Source: Glycomyces sp. YM15
Lineage (GTDB): Bacteria > Actinomycetota > Actinomycetes > Mycobacteriales > Micromonosporaceae
Reading direction: 5' to 3'
Length of the DNA stretch: 35,520 nt
Assembly: GCF_016918015.1 (NCBI RefSeq)
Contig: NZ_JAERMK010000003.1
Location: 199,441-234,960 of the forward strand
Positions 32,481 to 35,520 of the stretch are shown here, one piece after another; positions within the stretch are counted from its first letter, which is position 1; each line of letters opens with the position of its first letter. A program made the translations under genes and the position numbers. Under the pieces are notes generated by a model. It was not told the origin of the DNA. It did not search any database and was given only the letters and a program-made list of their open reading frames with translations.

Positions 32481-32846
32481 CTACCGGGCGTCGTAGCGCT
32501 CGCGTGCTTCGAGGACTTCCTCGATGTGCTCCTCGGCCCAGTCGCCGAGGGCGAGGAGCGGGCCGTGGAGGGTGCGGCCGAGGTCGGTGAGCTCGTATTC
32601 GACGCGCGGCGGGACCTCGGCGAACACATGGCGCGCGACGAGGCCGTCGCGTTCGAGGTCGCGCAGGGTGTCGGTGAGGACCTTCCCGCTGATGCCGTCG
32701 ACGGCCGCGCGGAGGTCGCGGAAACGCGTGCGGCCCCGTCCGAGCACGATGACGATCATCGCCGTCCATTTGTTGGCGATGCGGACGAGGGACGTGCGGG
32801 ACGGACAGGTCGCCGTGAGCACGTTCCAATCCGGTTCTTGTGTCAT
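32481..32846 (-). CDS. HxlR-family transcriptional regulator
   Basis: A 121-aa winged-helix MarR-like regulator. Family marks are the N-terminal Cys (about residue 14, CPSRTSLVRIANKWTAMIV), the recognition segment FRDLRAAVDGISGKVLTDTLRDLERDGLV and the wing PPRVEYELTDLG. The single Cys is often the redox or aldehyde sensor in this family. It is divergent from a SnoaL-like gene over 118 bases that contain a GTAAC/GTTAC dyad, the usual layout for HxlR control of the divergent gene. Confidence 0.93.
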   Translation of the reverse strand: MTQEPDWNVLTATCPSRTSLVRIANKWTAMIVIVLGRGRTRFRDLRAAVDGISGKVLTDTLRDLERDGLVARHVFAEVPPRVEYELTDLGRTLHGPLLALGDWAEEHIEEVLEARERYDAR

Positions 32847-32876
32847 GTGTCACCGAATCCCGATGGTCACGTTGAA

Positions 32877-32888
32877 GTAACTGGTTAC
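32877..32888. promoter_or_regulatory. likely HxlR operator
   Basis: GTAAC-TG-GTTAC, a perfect dyad in an AT-rich patch between the divergent HxlR and SnoaL-like genes. HxlR-type factors bind short GTA-rich dyads of this kind. Confidence 0.5.
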
Positions 32889-32964
32889 AAAAAGTGAGTA
32901 TAGCGGTGTCGCGCGGAAACGCCGGTGAGGATGAACGACCGGCACCGCACATTCAAGGGAGCAG

Positions 32965-33366
32965 ATGATGACCGAGACCACCGCAGCCGTCGCCCAGCAG
33001 TACATCGACGCCATGACCTCCGGCGACCCCGGCGCGCTCGGCGCATTGTTCGCCGACGACATCGTCTGGCACCAGCCGGGCGGGAACCGGTTCTCCGGCG
33101 CCAAGCACGGCGGCGCCGCGGTCGGCGAGATGGTCGGGGCCATGATGGGCGTCAGCGGCGGCACCTTCGCGCTCGCGCCGAGCGGCTCGCCGATGATCAA
33201 CGGCGACCTCGCCGCGCTCCCGATCCGCTTCTCCGCCAAGCGGGACGGCGCCGAGATCGCCATGGACGGCGTCGACCTCCTCCGCGTCGCGGACGGCAAG
33301 GTCGCCGAGGTCTGGCTGTTCTCGGCCGACCAGGACGCCGAGGACGTCTTCTGGGGCCAGGGCTAG
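32965..33366 (+). CDS. SnoaL-like/NTF2-fold protein
   Basis: A 133-aa single-domain cone-fold protein. It has the typical start AQQYIDAMTSGDPGALGALFADDIVWHQPG, then the strand-loop MDGVDLLRVADGKVAEVWLFSADQ and the end DVFWGQG. Family members are polyketide cyclases, isomerases or small-molecule-binding proteins. The substrate is unknown. ATG 32965 (or 32968) has GGGAG just upstream. Divergent from HxlR, it is its most probable target, which hints at a stress or xenobiotic response. Confidence 0.9.
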   Translation: MMTETTAAVAQQYIDAMTSGDPGALGALFADDIVWHQPGGNRFSGAKHGGAAVGEMVGAMMGVSGGTFALAPSGSPMINGDLAALPIRFSAKRDGAEIAMDGVDLLRVADGKVAEVWLFSADQDAEDVFWGQG

Positions 33367-33375
33367 GCGAATCCG

Positions 33376-33405
33376 AAGGGCGCGGCCGATCACGGCCGCG
33401 CCCTT
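33376..33405. terminator. bidirectional hairpin terminator
   Basis: AAGGGCGCGGCCG (33376-33388), loop ATCA, CGGCCGCGCCCTT (33393-33405). This is a 13-bp perfect stem with A/T ends on both sides, so it can work for both convergent genes. It overlaps the stop of the cutA-like gene by two bases. The core is the same as in the hairpin at 6661-6688. Confidence 0.85.
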
Positions 33406-33748
33406 ACGCGTCCTCGTCCGGGTCCTTCGTCGATTCGACGACCCAGGCCCGGTAGTCCGGGTCGGCCTGCGTGATCAGGGTCGCGAGCACGCAGGGCACG
33501 TCGTACGGGTGCTCCTTGCGCACGATGCGGATGATCTCCGGAACCAGCGACTGGCGCGTGTGCAGCATGACCCGGGACTCCGGCTCATCGTGCATCCGCC
33601 CCTCCCACCGGTAGATCGAGCGGATCTCCGCGACGTTCTGCCCGCAGGCGGCCAGCCGCTCCTCCACCAGCTTCCGCGTGAACCCGCGGAGCCAGCCCGC
33701 GTCCGGACCGGTGATCACTACCTCGCAGATCGCTTGCACAGACGGCAT
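33404..33748 (-). CDS. cutA: CutA1-like divalent-ion tolerance protein
   Basis: A 114-aa ferredoxin-like, trimer-forming protein. Family pattern: VVITGPDAGWLRGFTRKLVEERLAACGQNVAEIRSIYRWEG, with the conserved ERLAAC and Ser-Ile-Tyr-x-Trp segments, and HPYDVPCVLAT near the end. CutA proteins are linked to copper tolerance in E. coli, but their true role is unclear. Start is either ATG 33748, with AAAGG immediately before it, or GTG 33739, which would place GAAAGGA 8 bases upstream and fits the family's short N-terminus better. The terminator at 33376-33405 overlaps its stop. Confidence 0.88.
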   Translation of the reverse strand: MPSVQAICEVVITGPDAGWLRGFTRKLVEERLAACGQNVAEIRSIYRWEGRMHDEPESRVMLHTRQSLVPEIIRIVRKEHPYDVPCVLATLITQADPDYRAWVVESTKDPDEDA

Positions 33749-33797
33749 CCTTTCACGTTCACCCCTGATGTCATACCCCGGCGATACGGTGGAGAGC

Positions 33798-35102
33798 ATG
33801 AACGAACCGGCGCCGGCGCTGCCACTGTTCGGCGACGAGCCTCCCCGGCCCCTCGCCGACCGGTTGCGTCCGCGTTCGCTCGCCGAGGTCGTCGGCCAGG
33901 ACCACCTGCTGGCCCCCGACGCGCCGCTCGGCCGCATGGTCGGGCGCGGCAAACCGGTCTCCACGATCCTGTGGGGCCCGCCCGGCTGCGGCAAGACCAC
34001 CATCGCGCGCCTGCTCGCCGAGGAGACCGACCTCGCGTTCGAACCGCTCTCGGCCGTGTTCTCCGGCGTCGCCGACCTGCGGAAGGTCTTCGCGGCCGCG
34101 AAGCAGCGGCGCGAGATGGGCCAGGGCACGCTCCTGTTCGTCGACGAGATCCACCGGTTCAACCGCGCCCAGCAGGACGGCTTCCTGCCCTACGTCGAGG
34201 ACGGCACCATCATCCTCGTCGGCGCCACCACCGAGAACCCCAGTTTCGAGCTCAACGGCGCGCTGCTCTCCCGCTGCCAGGTGTTCGTGCTCCACCGGCT
34301 CGACACCGCCGCGCTCGAAACCCTCCTCGTCCGCGCCGAGAAGGAAGTGCAACCCGTGCCGCTCGACGACCAGGCGCGCGGATCGCTCATCGCGATGGCC
34401 GACGGCGACGGCCGCTACCTGCTCAACATGGTCGAGCAACTGCAGGACCTGCCGAAAGACACACCGCCGCTGGACACCGCGCAGCTGGCCGAGCGGATCC
34501 AGAAGCGGGCGCCGCTCTACGACAAGACCCAGGAGAGCCACTACAACCTCATCTCGGCCTTGCACAAGTCCATGCGCGGCTCCGACCCCGACGCCGCCCT
34601 GTACTGGCTCGCCCGGATGCTCGACGGCGGCGAGGACCCGCTGTTCATCGCGCGCCGCATCGTGCGGTTCGCCAACGAGGACATCGGGATCGCCGACCCG
34701 CAAGCCGTGCAGCAGGCGCTCGCCGCGTGGGACGTGTACGAGCGGCTCGGTTCGCCCGAAGGCGAGCTGGCGATCGCGCAGGCCGTCGTCTACCTGGCGA
34801 CCGCGCCGAAGTCGATCGCCGTGTACCGCGGCTTCGGGGAGGCGGTGCGCAGCGCGAAGCAGACCGGTTCGCTCGCTCCCCCGGCCCACCTCCTCAACGC
34901 CCCCACCAGGTTGATGAAGGACATCGGCTACGGCGAGGGCTACCAGTACGACCCGGACACGGCCGAGGGCTTCTCCGGCGCGGAGTACTTCCCCGAGGGC
35001 ATGGACCGCCGGCGCTTCTACCGGCCCACGCGGAACGGGTACGAAGCGCGCGTCGGCGAGCGGCTCGAGCACTGGGCCGAGCTGCGCGCCAAGGGGCGGG
35101 GG
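33798..35102 (+). CDS. rarA: replication-associated recombination AAA+ ATPase, stop codon apparently lost by frameshift
   Basis: A RarA/MgsA-type clamp-loader-like ATPase acting at stalled replication forks. ATG 33798 is preceded by GGAGAG. The N-terminal LPLFGDEPPRPLADRLRPRS is diagnostic. Walker A is GPPGCGKTT (60-68), Walker B LLFVDEIHRFN (Asp116, Glu117), sensor GATTENPSFELN. The C-terminal tetramerisation part runs through IARRIVRFANEDIGIADP and ends at about residue 435 (HWAELRAKGRG), the usual length. The frame then has no stop and runs on through the window end, antisense to the next gene. A TAG sits one base out of frame at 35104-35106 after a GGGGCGGGGG run. One base too many there would explain it. 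Confidence 0.93.
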
Positions 35103-35429
35103 TTAGGTCTCCTCGCCCAGGTGGATCGCCTTCTCGTGCAGCATGTCCGCGTGCTCGGGGTGCCGCTCGACCCATCCGGCGATGAACGGGTCCGTCGGCT
35201 CGATCCGCTTGCCGGCCTTGCGTGCCGCGTCGAACGCGAACTGGGCCAGCTGCGTGCCGATCCCGTGGTTCTGGAGTTCCTCGGGCACTTCGGTGCGGGC
35301 GAGCAGGGTCGTGCCGTCGTGATGGCGGTATTCGGTGTAGCCGACGAGTTCGCCGTCGATCCGCGCCTCGTAGCGGCTCCGTTCGGGCGCGTCGGTCACA
35401 TGGACGATGAGGCGCTGCTTGACGGCCAT
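35103..35429 (-). CDS. small GNAT-like N-acetyltransferase (YjdJ type)
   Basis: A 108-aa minimal GCN5-related acetyltransferase. The acetyl-CoA loop is in LARTEVPEELQNHGIGTQLA (Q/R-x2-G-x-G/A form), followed by AFDAARKAGKRIEPTDPFIAGWVERHPEH, typical of the short YjdJ/YidJ branch. The acceptor is unknown. ATG 35429 has GGAGGA upstream. Its stop (35103-35105) lies tail-to-tail with rarA; with the expected rarA stop the two would overlap in TTAG. The region upstream of its start runs into a poly-G/C block. Confidence 0.92.
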   Translation of the reverse strand: MAVKQRLIVHVTDAPERSRYEARIDGELVGYTEYRHHDGTTLLARTEVPEELQNHGIGTQLAQFAFDAARKAGKRIEPTDPFIAGWVERHPEHADMLHEKAIHLGEET

Positions 35430-35438
35430 GGGTCCTCC

Positions 35439-35520
35439 CTCGGGTCGGGGGGGGGGGCGGGGGGGGGGCCCCCCCCGGGGAATTTTTTGGAACCCAAAGC
35501 CCCCGGGGGCACACCCCCCC
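35439..35520. other. poly-G/poly-C block at window end
   Basis: G-runs and C-runs interrupted only by a short AATTTTTTGGAACCCAAA-like stretch. Quality matches the blocks at 21-80 and 4160-4301. I can support no gene here. Confidence 0.55.

Noticed and set aside
35103..35520. A C-terminal extension of RarA to the window end
   Set aside because: The extension is the exact antisense of a well-supported GNAT gene and a poly-G block. A one-base error before an adjacent TAG explains it better.

Overview
The window is about 35.5 kb of GC-rich DNA with dense, short-spaced genes, frequent GTG starts, many ATGA stop/start overlaps and a SigE-type sigma factor with a membrane partner. This fits a high-GC actinobacterium (Actinomycetota). 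Glycomycetaceae or Micromonosporales would fit, but no marker here fixes the genus. Nearly all genes look like ordinary chromosomal accessory and metabolic genes. I see no phage, integrase, transposase, CRISPR array, rRNA or tRNA.

Layout. 0.1-1.5 kb: SigE-family sigma factor overlapping a single-pass membrane protein. 1.6-1.7 kb: REP-like repeats between convergent genes. 1.9-4.1 kb: PIG-L/LmbE deacetylase and rhodanese (-), aldo/keto reductase (+). 4.3-5.1 kb: Xre regulator plus DUF2975 membrane protein behind a nested palindromic operator. 5.1-6.6 kb: ECF41-type sigma factor divergent from an AhpD-like carboxymuconolactone decarboxylase, each with a recognisable ECF41 promoter. 6.7-9.4 kb: arginine deiminase and its APC antiporter. 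9.4-11.0 kb: about 1.5 kb with no convincing gene but with simple repeats. 11.0-17.4 kb: five-gene operon of an MFS transporter and a complete peptide/nickel-type ABC importer (substrate-binding protein, two permeases, fused double ATPase). 17.5-19 kb: AraC-type regulator, VOC protein and universal stress protein. 19.1-22 kb: GH43 glycosidase divergent from a 7-TM protein plus YtrA-type GntR regulator. 22.1-25 kb: ABC exporter and a 7-TM unknown. 25-28.1 kb: a patchy zone with an ArsR remnant, an alpha/beta hydrolase, a DinB/DUF664 remnant and two unknown overlapping genes behind a leader hairpin. 28.2-31.6 kb: copper operon (secreted His-rich protein, CopA) with two CsoR-type operators. 31.7-35.4 kb: haloacid dehalogenase, HxlR regulator divergent from a SnoaL-like protein, CutA, RarA and a small GNAT protein.

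Sequence quality. Extreme poly-G/poly-C blocks at 21-80, 4160-4301 and about 35439-35520 are probably assembly artefacts. The RarA gene also seems to lose its stop codon by one base at a G-run. Coordinates near these places should be treated with care.

The most informative signals are regulatory: the divergent ECF41 promoter pair, the paired palindromes covering the -35 and -10 of the GntR operon, the CsoR operators in the copper promoter, and the nested dyad in front of DUF2975/Xre. The least explained material is the 26.5-28.1 kb unknown operon and the 9.56-10.97 kb region.
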